From Chlorella sorokiniana (taxonomy: Eukaryota > Chlorophyta > Trebouxiophyceae > Chlorellales > Chlorellaceae), in the NCBI GenBank assembly GCA_025917655.1, contig CP084612.1, positions 1,488,001-1,552,000 on the forward strand: 64,000 bases of DNA, written 5' to 3'. Position numbers and translations under genes: made by a program. The notes under the pieces were generated by a model. That model did not search any database. It was not told the DNA's origin and saw nothing but the letters and a program-made list of their open reading frames with translations. Positions 11,828-21,640 of the stretch are shown piece after piece. Within the stretch, counting starts at the first letter, position 1; each line of letters starts with the position of its first letter.

Positions 11828-11837
11828 GTACGGGATG
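11828..11837 (+). promoter_or_regulatory. GTACGGGATG element upstream of Pro-rich gene 1
   Basis: GTACGGGATG sits 101 nt before the start codon at 11929. The same decamer is 92 nt and 99 nt before the other two Pro-rich genes. Confidence 0.5.
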
Positions 11838-11928
11838 GGCTGCTGCGTGCGTCGTGGCGTGGGCATATGAGGAGGCTGCCCGCCACACTTCTCCACTTTG
11901 TTTTCCCTTGTATACCCACCCTGCCACC

Positions 11929-13254
11929 ATGGCGCGCCGCCTTCCGTTCGTCCTGCTGCTGGCCAGGTGAGGGCTGTTGGGGCTGGGCATTGTTGGTTGA
12001 GCAAGCAAGGGGCCTGCGCGCTGGGTGGGTCTGAAGCTGCCGCTTTGCTTGCTTCAGCAGCGCCACACCGATAGCTTGCGAAGCTGCCGCAGCTTCAGAG
12101 CTGGTCTGCATGGAATCCAAGTGCCGCCGCTGCCGCCGTTTGCTGTCCGTTGGCAAGTTGGCGACTGCTGTGGCAGCCCCTACCTCGCTGCTCGGTTCAT
12201 TCGCCCCTCATCGCCCTTCTGACAAGACCTTGCTGCTGCAACCCCTTGCTTCCTGCAGCGTGCTGCTGGCGGGCAGCCTGGCTGCCGCTACCGGCGGGGA
12301 GCACGACGGCAAGTATCACTACCCCAAGCCTCCCCAGAAGCCTGGCCACCCCAAGCCTCCCGGCCAACCTGTTGAGCCCGGCCACCCCAAGCCTCCTGGC
12401 CACCCCAATCCTCCCGGCAAGCCTGATGAGCCCGGCCACCCCAAGCCTCCCGGCAAGCCTGACAAGCCCGGCCATCCCAAGCCTCCCGGCAAGCCCGGCC
12501 ACCCCAAGCCGCCCCACAAGCCCGATTTCCCCAGGCCCCCCACAAGCCCGATTATCCCAAGCCCCCCAGGCCTGCTGCTGGCCAGGTGAGGGGGCCGCCG
12601 GCGGCTTGCTGCCAGCACCAGCTGCCTGCCTGGTGGGCCGCCGCACCTGCAGCCGCTGTCGTTCGGCACGGACTGAGCTGCCTGCACCACCGTGCACAGA
12701 ACCAGAACAGCTGCTGCAGCTCAGCACCATGGCTGTGTTCCACGAGGATGCCCCGCCAGTTTGGCTGCCGTTGCTGCGCGCGGCGCCAGCAGCCAGCCCC
12801 GAGCAGCACATGTCAGTGACGCAAAGCAGGCCCAACGCCCGGCACAGCCCCAGATCCCGGGCTCATCTGGCCGCCCCGCTTTCATGCCCTGCCTGCTGCC
12901 GCCCCTCCACCCTGCAGCGTGCTGCTGGCAAGCAGCCTGGCTGCCGCCACTGGCACGGAGGATGACGGCAAGACCTCCCACCCTCACAAGCCTCACAAGC
13001 CTGAGCACCCAGAGCCGCCGGCGAAGCCCCAGTTCCCCGAGCCCCACAAGCCCGAGAAGCCCGAGTTTCCCACACCGCCAGAGAAGCCCGTGTTTGAGCC
13101 CCACAAGCCCGAGAAGCCCGAGTTTCCCACACCGCCAGAGAAGCCCGAGTTTGAGCCCCACAGGCCTGAAAAGCCCGAGTTCCCTGAGCCGCCAGAAAAG
13201 CCCGATTATCCCAAGCCTCACAAGCCTGAATACACCGAGCCCCACAAACCTTAG
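11929..13254 (+). CDS. Secreted Pro-rich (hydroxyproline-rich wall-type) protein, fused double gene
   Basis: Exon 1 (11929-11966, 38 nt) encodes MARRLPFVLLLA; exon 2 (12259-12585) completes the signal peptide (SVLLAGSLAAATG). It continues with KP/P repeats such as KPGHPKPPGQPVEPGHPKP, typical of secreted hydroxyproline-rich glycoproteins. Exon 2 ends not in a normal terminus but in GLLLA|S, a copy of the exon-1 end with its GTGAGG donor, followed by a copy of the family's first intron. Exon 3 (12918-13254) begins with a second signal-like segment (VLLASSLAAATGTEDDG) and then acidic/Pro repeats (PEKPEFPTPPEKP). All three exons stay in one frame as assembled. This looks like an unequal crossover that fused two tandem genes. 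If exon 2 is not spliced on, the frame stops at 12589. Function beyond a wall/matrix role is inferred. Confidence 0.7.
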
Positions 13255-13908
13255 CTTCCTATCCTGAAGAAGCGTTTTCCATTATCCCTTCCCCTCATGG
13301 CATTGCACTGCCCTGATAAGGTGCTTTCCAAGATTGGGATGCCTCCCCAACTTCCTCCCTCTACGGCACTTGTGGGCTGCATTGTGCTGTTGCAGTAGCA
13401 CATTCACGACTTTTCTTTGATTTGCCATGATGCAACCATGCACACAGATTGCTTACTGCAGTTGGCTGCACAGTAAGCGAGCTGTTAAACTGCTGACCAG
13501 GCTCTTGATCCGCTGTGCGGGCAACAGCGAATCGCAGCTGGTTGCAGTCCTGAACCAGCAACAGCTGACTGCCGCATGCCAACCTTCTTTGCCTCGGCTG
13601 CTGCTGCATCACTTAGTCGCATTAAGAGTAAGGGGGCGGAGTGAGGGCCAAACAGAAATCCTGGTCACAGTATCTGGGGCACATTGTGCACCATCGGTAA
13701 GGTGGCGCATGAGCGGCATTGGGACGGAGAAACAGCTGCTGCAGCAGCCGGCGCACTGCTCTTGCGCAATGTGCACCACACTGTACCCTGCAGCGTCGCT
13801 TGAGCAGTGGCCTGATGTACGGGATGTGATCCTGGTTGAGAAAATGCCGCGGGTATTTGAGGGGGCCTGCTGACCGCATTAGTCTGTTTTTTCATCAGCA
13901 CCGACCCC
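13255..13908. other. Intergenic between Pro-rich genes
   Basis: No supported gene. It contains the upstream region of the next Pro-rich gene, including the shared promoter decamer at 13817. Confidence 0.5.
13817..13838 (+). promoter_or_regulatory. GTACGGGATGTGATCCTGG element, Pro-rich gene 3
   Basis: This extended copy of the decamer (GTACGGGATGTGATCCTGG) lies 92 nt upstream of ATG 13909. Similarity to the copy at 15044 continues for several bases. Confidence 0.5.
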
Positions 13909-14559
13909 ATGGTGCGCCGCCTGCCTCTCATCCTGCTGCTGACCAGGTGAGGGGGAAGGGGTGGAGGCTGCCATGGCCTGCCTGGTGGGCCGCCGCACCT
14001 GCAGCCGCCGGCGCTGAGTGCGGCAGACAAGCTGCTGCTGACAGCATGGTGCCTGGGCAGGCGGAGTACCCAGCAGCAATAGCTGCTGCAGCAGTCAAGC
14101 ATGCTCATCCCCCGCAGCTTCAACAGAGGGTGAAAGCTTGGCAGCCCAACATCCCGCACATACCGACATGCCAGCAACACCCTTCTGACCTGCCTGTCCC
14201 GCTGGAACCCCTTGCTTCCTGCAGCGTGCTGCTGGCGGGCAGCCTGGCTGCTGCCGCTGGCAAGAAGGATGAGGGCAAGCACCCCATTTCAAAGCCACCG
14301 GTTGTGAGGCCGCCAGTCCATAAGCCGCCTGTCATCATACCCCCAGTCGTCACGCCGCCTGTCGTCACCCCCAGTCATCAAGCCGCCGGTCGTTAAGCCG
14401 CCAGTCATTAAGCCCCCTGTCATCAAGCCGCCTGTCGTCAAGCCCCCGCCCCTTCCCCGCCCTGACCCCTATCCCCACCCCGATCCCCATCCCCATCCCC
14501 ACCCTGTCCTCAAGCCCTTCCCCTTCCCTCATGACTACCCTTATCCGGTGAAGGGCTGA
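13909..14559 (+). CDS. Secreted Pro-rich (PPV-repeat) protein
   Basis: Exon 1 (13909-13946, 38 nt) MVRRLPLILLLT; exon 2 from 14225 SVLLAGSLAAAAGKKDEG, a cleavable signal peptide, then KHPISKPPVVRPPVHKPPV repeats. As assembled, the frame ends at TAA 14394-14396. One additional C in the CCCCC run 14368-14372 restores it through KPPVIKPPVVK repeats, a PDPYPHPDPHPHPHP block and a clean end (HDYPYPVKG, stop 14557-14559). I therefore give the longer span. The His/Tyr-Pro tail suggests a cell-wall matrix or metal-binding surface protein, but this is inference. A TGTAA signal follows at 14639. Confidence 0.65.
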
Positions 14560-14638
14560 TGGCCCCAGCAACGCCCCAGCTGTTCTTTGATCGCTCTGCA
14601 GCTTGCTGTCCAGTTGATTTGAGCCATGATGGATCTGG

Positions 14639-14643
14639 TGTAA
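14639..14643 (+). terminator. TGTAA poly(A) signal, Pro-rich gene 3
   Basis: TGTAA 80 nt downstream of the corrected stop at 14559. Its closeness supports the longer reading frame over the stop at 14396. Confidence 0.45.
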
Positions 14644-15043
14644 ACTTGTGCGGTGACTGCTGTCGTCTCTGGGTTGAGCGCGCAAGCGCTGCCCAAGGGT
14701 TCACTGCGCGGCCAGCAGGGCACGGCAGCTGAGCTCATGCACACAGCTCTTTGAGAACCAGGATGCGCTATCCGCTGCCTGCCGCGGCAGCACACGCTCC
14801 ACCCGGCGACCGCAGCTCATGACAACATGTTACTGCTCTGGGAGGTCCAACAGCTTCAGGCGCTGCTCTGGCTGGCAGCCGCCAGTAACAGTACCGCCAG
14901 TATGCGCACCTGAACTGTGGGGTGCAATAACATCTGCAGCGCTGCTGGGTCGTCTCTGGCCAGCTGTGTCACAGTATGCTTCCACTGGGGCCATTGATCG
15001 GAAGCAAGAGCCAAGCCGGTGGACAGCCAGTTTCTGGCACGGC

Positions 15044-15064
15044 GTACGGGATGTGATCCTGGCT
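15044..15064 (+). promoter_or_regulatory. GTACGGGATGTGATCCTGG element, Pro-rich gene 4
   Basis: Third copy of the element, 99 nt upstream of ATG 15143, with the same extension GTGATCCTGG as at 13817. Confidence 0.5.
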
Positions 15065-15142
15065 GAGCCATGACGCCGGTATTTGAGGAGATCTGCAGCG
15101 CCGCATTCTCCTGTTTCTTCATCTGCGCTGATCCTGCCAGCC

Positions 15143-16016
15143 ATGGCGCGCCGCCTGCCTCTCATCCTGCTGCTGGCCAGGTGAGGGGGAGGGTTTGGGG
15201 GCTGCCCGGGCTTGCTGGCCAGCACCAGCTGCCTGCCTGGTGGGCTGCCGCACCTGCAGCCGCCGTAGCTGAGCGCGGCGGACACAGCTGCTGCTGCAGT
15301 CGAGTATGCTCCTCCCGAAGAACGTGAAAGCATGGGCAGCGCCTCACAACCAGCACATACTGACATGCAACACCACTTCTGACCTGCCTGTCCTGCTTGA
15401 ACCTCTTTCTCCCTGCAGCGTGCTGCTGGCCGGCAGCCTGGCGGTCGCCGCTGGCAAGGAGGGTGAGGACAAGCACCCCATCTCAAAGCCGCCCGTTGTG
15501 AAGCCGCCAGTCCATATGCCGCCAGTCGTAAAGCCGCCTGTTGTCAAGCCCCCGGTCATCCACCCCCAGTCACAAAGCCGCCAGTCCATAAGCCGCCTGT
15601 TGTCAAGCCGCCTGTTGTCAAGCCCCCGGTCATCCACCCCCAGTCACCAAGCCGCCGGTCCATAAGCCGCCAGTCGTAAAGCCGCCTGTTGTCAAGCCCC
15701 CGGTCATCCACCCCCAGTCACCAAGCCGCCGGTCCATAAGCCGCCAGTCGTAAAGCCGCCTGTTGTCAAGCCCCGGTCATCCACCCCCAGTCACCAAGCC
15801 GCCGGTCCATAAGCCGCCAGTCGTAAAGCCGCCTGTTGTCAAGCCCCCGGTCATCCACCCCCAGTCACCAAGCCGCCAGTCCATAAGCCGCCTGTCGTCA
15901 AGCCGCCAGTCATCAAGCCCCCCATCATCAAGCCGCCGCCCCGTCCCCACCCTGACCCCTATCCCCACCCTGACCCCAACCCCAAGCCTCACATTCATCC
16001 CCACCCCATTGGCTGA
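15143..16016 (+). CDS. Secreted PPV-repeat protein with 74-nt internal repeats
   Basis: Exon 1 (15143-15180, 38 nt) MARRLPLILLLA; exon 2 from 15419 SVLLAGSLAVAAGKEGEDK then KPPVVKPPVHMPPVVKPPV. As assembled the frame is lost at the first CCCCC (about 15562) and ends at 15665. The downstream sequence still encodes KPPV/HPPV repeats if one C is added in each repeat unit, ending in PDPYPHPDPNPKPHIHPHPI and stop TGA 16014-16016. The tail matches that of the gene at 13909, so the long form is likely the true product. Signal peptide and composition indicate an exported wall-type protein. Confidence 0.6.
15554..15922 (+). repeat. 74-nt coding tandem repeat
   Basis: The phrase GGTCATCCACCCCCAGTCAC recurs at 15554, 15628, 15702, 15775 and 15849, i.e. 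steps of 74, 74, 73 and 74 nt. A 25-codon repeat would be 75 nt. Each unit thus lacks one base relative to the reading frame it clearly encodes (KPPVVKPPVIHPPVTKPPV). Confidence 0.85.
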
Positions 16017-16400
16017 GCAGCTCCCATCAATGCATCTCTCCAGTTCTGATTTCTGATGCAATGCCTCTGAGATTATGAATTGGCCGCAGCAAGTGCTCTC
16101 TAGTGTATGCACAGTTGATTTGGGACTATGTGTCATTAGGACATTGTGAGAAGCCTGTTTTGCCATAGTTCTAAAGGTGAAGAGGCAGGTCACGCTCAGA
16201 AATCTGTCCAGTGCTGGCAGTGGCTTGCGTTCGTTGCAGCAGCGACACATGCCTGCTGGCTTGCACACTGGCAGGTTGCAGCCGTACGGCATGCCGTAAC
16301 CAAAGCAAGTTGCCAGCAGTGCATGAAATGCAGACACATGCTGTCACTGGAGCACCAGCCCAGTTCTAAGGAGTTCTATGAAAAACGCAAGTGTTCAGAG
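16017..16400. other. 3' flank of the Pro-rich gene
   Basis: No gene recognised; noticeably lower GC than the surrounding coding DNA. Confidence 0.4.
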
Positions 16401-16545
16401 TGACTTGCTCCTTATTCCGAGTTACGGAGGCAATTTGCCGAGTTCCTTCAACATGATTCTCTCTTAGCCTGAGTTTACTCAACTTGTCCACCAGTGTCGG
16501 TTTAAGTACGGTATCAACTCTCCAGTGAAATGGAGTTCCTCCATT
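16401..16545 (-). rRNA. Organellar-type large-subunit rRNA fragment (nuclear insertion)
   Basis: On the minus strand this reads ACCGTACTTAAACCGACACT...GAGAGAA...GAAGGAACTCGGCAAATTG...CCGTAACTC. These are the conserved landmarks of bacterial-type 23S rRNA around E. coli positions 1640-1700 (ACCGTACCCCAAACCGACAC, GGTGAAGGAACTAGGCAAAA, CCGTAACTTCGGGAGAAGG). Only about 110-150 nt is present, GC is much lower than nearby, and no other rRNA sequence flanks it. It is best read as a nuclear copy of mitochondrial or plastid DNA, not a functional gene. Confidence 0.75.
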
Positions 16546-16687
16546 TCATGGGGATCCATGCGGGCGGCGCCAGCGCCCGTACGGCGGTGCGGCGGCCAGC
16601 ATGGCGGGGGTTGACTACTGGCCTCCTGCCGAACCACTGTCTTCCACACTACCCAACTTGTTTCAGGCTCAAAACCAGCAGGAACCC

Positions 16688-17307
16688 ATGCCGTCCCGCC
16701 TGACCTGCCTCCTGCTGCTGCTCGGGTGAGGGAAGCAGAGGGAGGGAGTGGTGGGATGTCCGCTGCTGCTTACCAGCAATTGTGCAGCCTCCTGCAGGTC
16801 TGCACACGCGTGCCTCACGCCCTGCCTGTCACCCCCTCCTGCAGCCTGGCGGCCGCCTGCCGCCTGGCACACGCACAAGGTGCCAGCCAGGAGGACGGCG
16901 CTGCCCCCTTTGCAGACGGCGGCACTCCCGCAGACGGGTACGGCGCCTGGGGCAGCCGTGGCCCCGGAGACCGCCCTGTCCTGGACGACCGCCCCTCCCC
17001 GCGCCCGGGCAGGCCTGACAAGTGCGGTCGGGCGTCGCGCGGCCGCCAGCCGGTGTGCGGCCGTGATGGGCAGAGCTACGGCAGCCCCTATGCAGCTTGT
17101 TTGGGTGGCACCAGCCCGCACTGCTACAAGCGCTGCCCCTGCGCCAAGCCCGTCGTGCCTCCCAACAACCCAGAGCGGCCCTCCTGCCCCAGCTGCATCT
17201 GCACCAAAGAGTACAACCCTGTGTGCTGCGGCGGCCAGAGGTTTGGCAACCCCTGCATGGCAGCTTGCTGCGGGTACAAGAACTGCCCGCCTTGCCCCGA
17301 CCCATGA
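16688..17307 (+). CDS. Secreted protein with two Kazal-like domains
   Basis: Exon 1 (16688-16725) is again 38 nt, MPSRLTCLLLLL, and exon 2 (16845-17307) completes the signal peptide (GLAAACRLAHAQG). After an acidic/Pro linker, the first Kazal-like module has C-x-R...PVCGRDGQSYGSPYAACLGG...CYKRCPC. The second reads CICTKEYNPVCCGGQRFGNP then CMAACCGYKNCPPCP. The PVCG-DG-x-YG/N-x-C core is the Kazal serine-protease-inhibitor fold; the second lacks the usual Gly-Ser-Asp after PVC. Likely an extracellular protease inhibitor or matrix protein. It shares the 38-nt phase-2 first exon with the neighbouring Pro-rich genes, suggesting common origin of the leader exon. Confidence 0.75.
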
Positions 17308-18091
17308 CCTGACCTGCCTCGTCAGTTTGTCATGAATGTTGAGCTCATGATCTTGCATGCTTAGTGTTATAGTAAGTCGTTGCAGAGTCTGTTGGTGTTC
17401 TGTTGCAGCATCCATAAGCAGTAACATGGCTGGAACAAGAGCGGCGGCTGGAACATGAGGGGCGGCGGGTGTGGGGGTTGAGGGCCCGGTGTGGCAGGCT
17501 TCGGCGTTGCTGGTTGGGCCCTTCCAGATACCCCTGCGGTTTCTGCATCCCTACAAAGAGGGCGGTGATGGCCCACCTCCCACGCGGCCTCGATCACCAG
17601 CTGGCAGCAATGCGCGGCTCGCCTTTGGAAGCTGGGGATAGCCCGATATAACAGCGCATGATATCGCTGATCTTGATCGCAACCAACTTGCCGCATCAGG
17701 CGCTCTTGTGCAAGACAGCACGTCTCGCCCCGCAACCCAAGCCCGAGCGACGTACCACCACACTGCAAGGCAGGTCCAAGCGTAACGTAACGATCAGGTT
17801 CAACCCGCGCTGCTGGCAGGCACCGATTTGCAGGCTTTGGGCTGCCACCGCCGCCTCCGCCCCGCCCGCGCCGTCGCCTCATACCCATCCCCGCCCATCC
17901 CTGCACAGCTTGCAGGCTTGCGCGCACTCGTTTGCGCAGCCAGCCTCTGTTGATCCTGCCCACTCAGCAAGCAACAGGGCCCTCCGCGCCTGCACGGCCC
18001 CTGCGTCGCTTCCCCGGCAGACGGCACTCCCGCTCGCGGCACCAACCAGCGCAGCAGCGGCAGCGGCGGCGCAGCAGCAGGCCAGGGCGCC
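17308..18091. other. Intergenic: Kazal 3' flank and dnaJ upstream region
   Basis: No gene supported. Long minus-strand frames here have no recognisable motif and biased composition. Confidence 0.45.
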
Positions 18092-21000
18092 ATGGTGAAG
18101 GACACCGGCTACTACGACCTGCTGGGGGTGGCTCCGGACGCCAGCGAGGCCGCCATCAAGAAGGCGTACTACCTCAAGGCGCGGCAGTGCCACCCAGACA
18201 AGAACCCGGGGGACCCGGGCGCCAAGGCCAAGTTCCAGGTTGGTGTTGTGCGGGTGTGGGGTGGGTGCTGTGTGGGTGCTGTGTGCTGTGTGGGTGCTGT
18301 GTGCTGTGTGGGGGCGCTTGTGTGTGTGTGTGTGGGGTGGGTGCTGTGTGGGCGGGGGTGGTGGGGGGTGCGCGGGTGTGGGGTAGGTGCTGTGTGAGCG
18401 GGCGCGTGTGTGTGTGGGGGAGGAGCTGTGTGCGTCTGTGCGGCATGATTGCATACATGTTCCAAGTGTGTTGTGCAGGTGCGGGTGGGGGTGTTTGCGT
18501 CAAAAGGGGAGGTAGAGGTTTCACGAAGCCGGGGCCTGCTGGCTGGGGGATGGCCTCGACGGCGGCAGCTGAGCTGCCGCTTGCTGTTGCATTACTAGCG
18601 GCGGTAGGGTGGGCGCTGGCAGGGGCGTGGGTTTCGAGCATGCGGCACCCAGCAGCTGCTGCCGGCCTTGATCGTCCGCGCGCTCCTTCCCACCCCGACC
18701 TGCTCCGCTTTGACGCCTGCCTGTGCCTCCCTCCCGCTCCCCCTGCTTGTTCCTGGTGTGCAGGAGCTGGGAGCCGCGTACCAGATACTGTCGGATCCCC
18801 AGAAGCGCCAGGCGTACGACCGTCTGGGCGCTGCCGGGGTCTCCGACGCGCCGCTCATGGACCCGGGGCCCTCTTCGGCGCCCTCTTCGGCTCCGACGTG
18901 TTTGAGGAGTACGTGGGGCAGCTGCAGCTGGCTGCCGCCGCCACCGCGGCCGCAGAGGCGGGCGGCGCCCCGGCGCGGCCCCGACCAGGCCGCGCTGCGC
19001 GCCAAGATGGCGGCGGTGCAGCAGGAGCGGGAGGCCAAGCTGGTGCCGCTGCTGCGCGAGCGGCTGGCGCAGCAGGAGCGGCTGGAGAAGGACGCGTTTG
19101 AGAAGGTGTGGGTGGGTGGGTGGGTGGGTGGGGGGGGGGCGGGGGCGTGGGTGCCGTTCTGCTGTCGACGGCACGTCACAGGCCCCACGATGGTCGGCAG
19201 CTTGGGCAGGGGCGTGCAGCCCCGTGCATGCGGACGCTGCCACAGGCCCACGCACGACGCGAGCTGCCGCCCAGACTGCCCTGCCCACCGCCTGCCCTGC
19301 TGCCGCAGCGCATGCGGGAGGAGGCGACGCGGCTTGCCAAGTGCCAGTTTGGGCCGGAGATGCTGCAGACTGTGGGCTACATGTACAGCCGCCTGGGGGC
19401 CAAGGTGCGCCTGCTCACGCTGTTGGTGGGCCTGCGGTATGCACTTGCATGGGTGGATGTATGTGAGGGCCGCAATGTGGCCATCGGCTCTGCCATCTAA
19501 CTGGGGCGGCAGCCAGAGGCAAGCTTTCTACGCAGAGAGCTTCCTCTTCTCCCCCTCCGCTCGCCGCCAACACTGCACCGCCCCCACACCCGCCACCGCA
19601 CGCCCCCCCGCAGGAGCTGGGCAAGAACTTCAAGACGCTGGGCGTGGGTTTCGCGTGGGGCGCGCTGCGCTCGGTGGGCCACGGCACCAAGACCAACTTC
19701 AACGCGGTCAGCGGCATCGTGGGGCTGCAGGTGGCGGCGCAGGACATGCAGCGCCAGATGGCGGCGGGGCACCTCACGCCGCAGCAGGTGCGCGCGCGTG
19801 TGTGTGGTAGGGGCGGGGGGGGAGGAGGGTCGGGGGAGGCGCGGGAGGGAAGCAAGGGGAAGGAGGGGGGTTGGGGCGCTGTGAAGGAGTAGGCTGGCGG
19901 GGGTTGGTACACAGCAAAGGGAAGCTGCTCGTCAGGTTGCCCGGTTTCCCATCCGCCTGCCCCTTGTGCTGGGTGGCAGCCTGCCAGCCAGTAGCCCTCT
20001 AGGGCCTCGCTGGCTGTGGTGTGGCCGCTCGAATCAAGAGACCATGTGTCCCCCCCAACACACACTCCCACACACACAATAAGACATGCGCGTACTCGCC
20101 GCCCTTCCTGTCCTTGCTGCAGGCTGAGGCGCTGATGGCCTCCAAGGCCGAGGAGCTGCTGGGCAACATGTGGAAGCTGAATGTGGCCGACATCGAGAAG
20201 ACGCTGGAGCGGGTGGTGACCTCGGTGCTGCAGGTGCGCCCGGGTGCACCGCTGCCTGTACCGCTGTTGACGCACCGCTGTTGACGCGCCGCTGCGCAGG
20301 CACCTTGCCCCTTCATGCGCCGCGCCGCCCTGCAGCTGCCCCGTGTGTCTGTGTCTGGGCCTTCAGCGCAGCCTGCCCCCACCGCACTCGACCGCCCTTG
20401 CCAGTGACAGCGCTCTGGCCGCCGCGCTGCCTTGCCGCGCAGGAGCCGGGCCTGACGGCCTCCGCCAGGGACGAGCGGGCGCGGGCGCTGAAGAAGATTG
20501 GCAAGATCTTCCAGGTGCTTCCCGGCCTCTGCAGCTGTGCCTCCAGGGGATCACTCACCTGCTGACTGACGGGCAGCGTGCTGAGCCTGCCGCCCTCTTA
20601 GCCTGCCTCCCTCTGAGCCTGCCGCCTGCGCAGCTCATCTCCCTTCAGCGCGCTGCGTCTTCGTTCCCCTCCCCCGTGCATGCAGGAAGCTTCCATGAAG
20701 GAGCGGGAGGTGCGGGGCCCGCTCAAGTCCATGAGCCGCATCTTCGGCCAGCCCGCCCCAGATCCCCGCACGCAGCAGCAGCAGGGCCCCAGCCCCGCAG
20801 GCTACCCCCGGCCACGCCCCCTCCTACACACCCGGCGCCTCGGCTGCACCGCCCCCAGCAAGTGGCGCCTATGCGGCGCCCGGCGCCGGCGCTGGCTACC
20901 CGCCAGCGGGCGGCTACGGCGCTGCTCCGCCGGTGAGCCCCGGGCAGGCGCAGGGCGGCGGGGTGTTTTCCGGGCTGGGGCAGGCCGCCAGCAACATCGG

Positions 21001-21640
21001 CAGCGACATGGCCGACCTGGGGGACCGCTTTGCCTCCTCCCTGGGCTTCGGCGGCAGCCAGGCGCAGGTGGGTGCCAGCTGGGCAGGGAGCCCCAGCACA
21101 GCGTGCACAGCACCCCGTGCAGCCAGCACGAGGCAGCCCGTTGGGGTGCCCAGCTGCCAGCGCCTGTTTTCGTTTTCCTCTTGCTCACTGCTGTTTGTGC
21201 TATGGCATGCCACAACAAACCACCGGCCTGCCGATACCCCCCCCGCAGCAGCCCCAGTACTACTATGCGCCCCCCCCGCCTACGGCCAGCCCGGGCGCCG
21301 CCCGCCGCCGCCTTACTACCAGCCGCAGTACGCCGCACACGGCTACGGCCCCGCCCAGCCCGCCCGGGCTACGGCTACGCCCCTCCCGCCTACGGAGCGC
21401 CGCCCGCCTACGACGGCGCGCCGCCTGCCCACGGCACGCCCGCCCCGGCTACGCCGCGGGCCCTGCGGGCATGCCGCCGCTGTCCGGCGCTGCGGCGCAG
21501 CCCTCGGCGCAGCCCAACCTTGACTTCGACTCCATGAGCGTGGGCGAGCTCAAGCGCTTCATCGCCAGCCGCGGGCGCAGCTGGAGGGAGCTGTGGAGAA
21601 GCAGGACTTGGTGGCCATCGCAAAGGCGCTGGTGCAGTAA
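18092..21640 (+). CDS. dnaJ10-like chaperone (J domain plus DNAJ-X domain) with Pro-rich and SAP-like tail
   Basis: A J-domain co-chaperone of HSP70. Exon 1 (18092-18238) [20 protein letters not shown]...[13 protein letters not shown] has the HPD motif. Exon 2 (18764-19105) [20 protein letters not shown] then the X-domain start [20 protein letters not shown]. Exons at 19309, 19614, 20123, 20443 and 20686 carry [56 protein letters not shown] and [12 protein letters not shown], matching plant dnaJ 10. The tail is Gly/Pro/Tyr-rich ([24 protein letters not shown]) and ends in a SAP-like helix pair ([13 protein letters not shown]...[14 protein letters not shown]), stop 21638-21640. Frame breaks: GGGG 18865-18868 and a compensating change before 18990, an extra C in 20805-20809, the C8 run 21270-21277, further runs to 21470, and GGG 21573-21575. 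The tail is less certain for this reason. Confidence 0.85.
18239..18440 (+). repeat. GT/GGGTGCTGTGTG low-complexity intron
   Basis: The first intron of the dnaJ gene opens with repeated GTGTGGGTGCTGTGT units and a (GT)n run near 18318. It is very G/T-biased on the plus strand. Confidence 0.8.
19106..19147 (+). repeat. (GGGT)n plus G10 run at an intron start
   Basis: Immediately at the exon-2 donor of the dnaJ gene the sequence is GTGTGGGTGGGTGGGTGGGT followed by a run of ten G and GGGGG. It satisfies the G3+N1-7 quadruplex pattern on the transcribed RNA. Confidence 0.85.

Noticed and set aside
17367-17963. 198-codon minus-strand frame between Kazal and dnaJ genes
   Set aside because: No recognisable motif and biased composition; most likely untranslated flanking DNA.
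18239-18440. GT-rich repeat as a telomere-like or integration sequence
   Set aside because: It lies within a normal intron and has no regular telomere unit.
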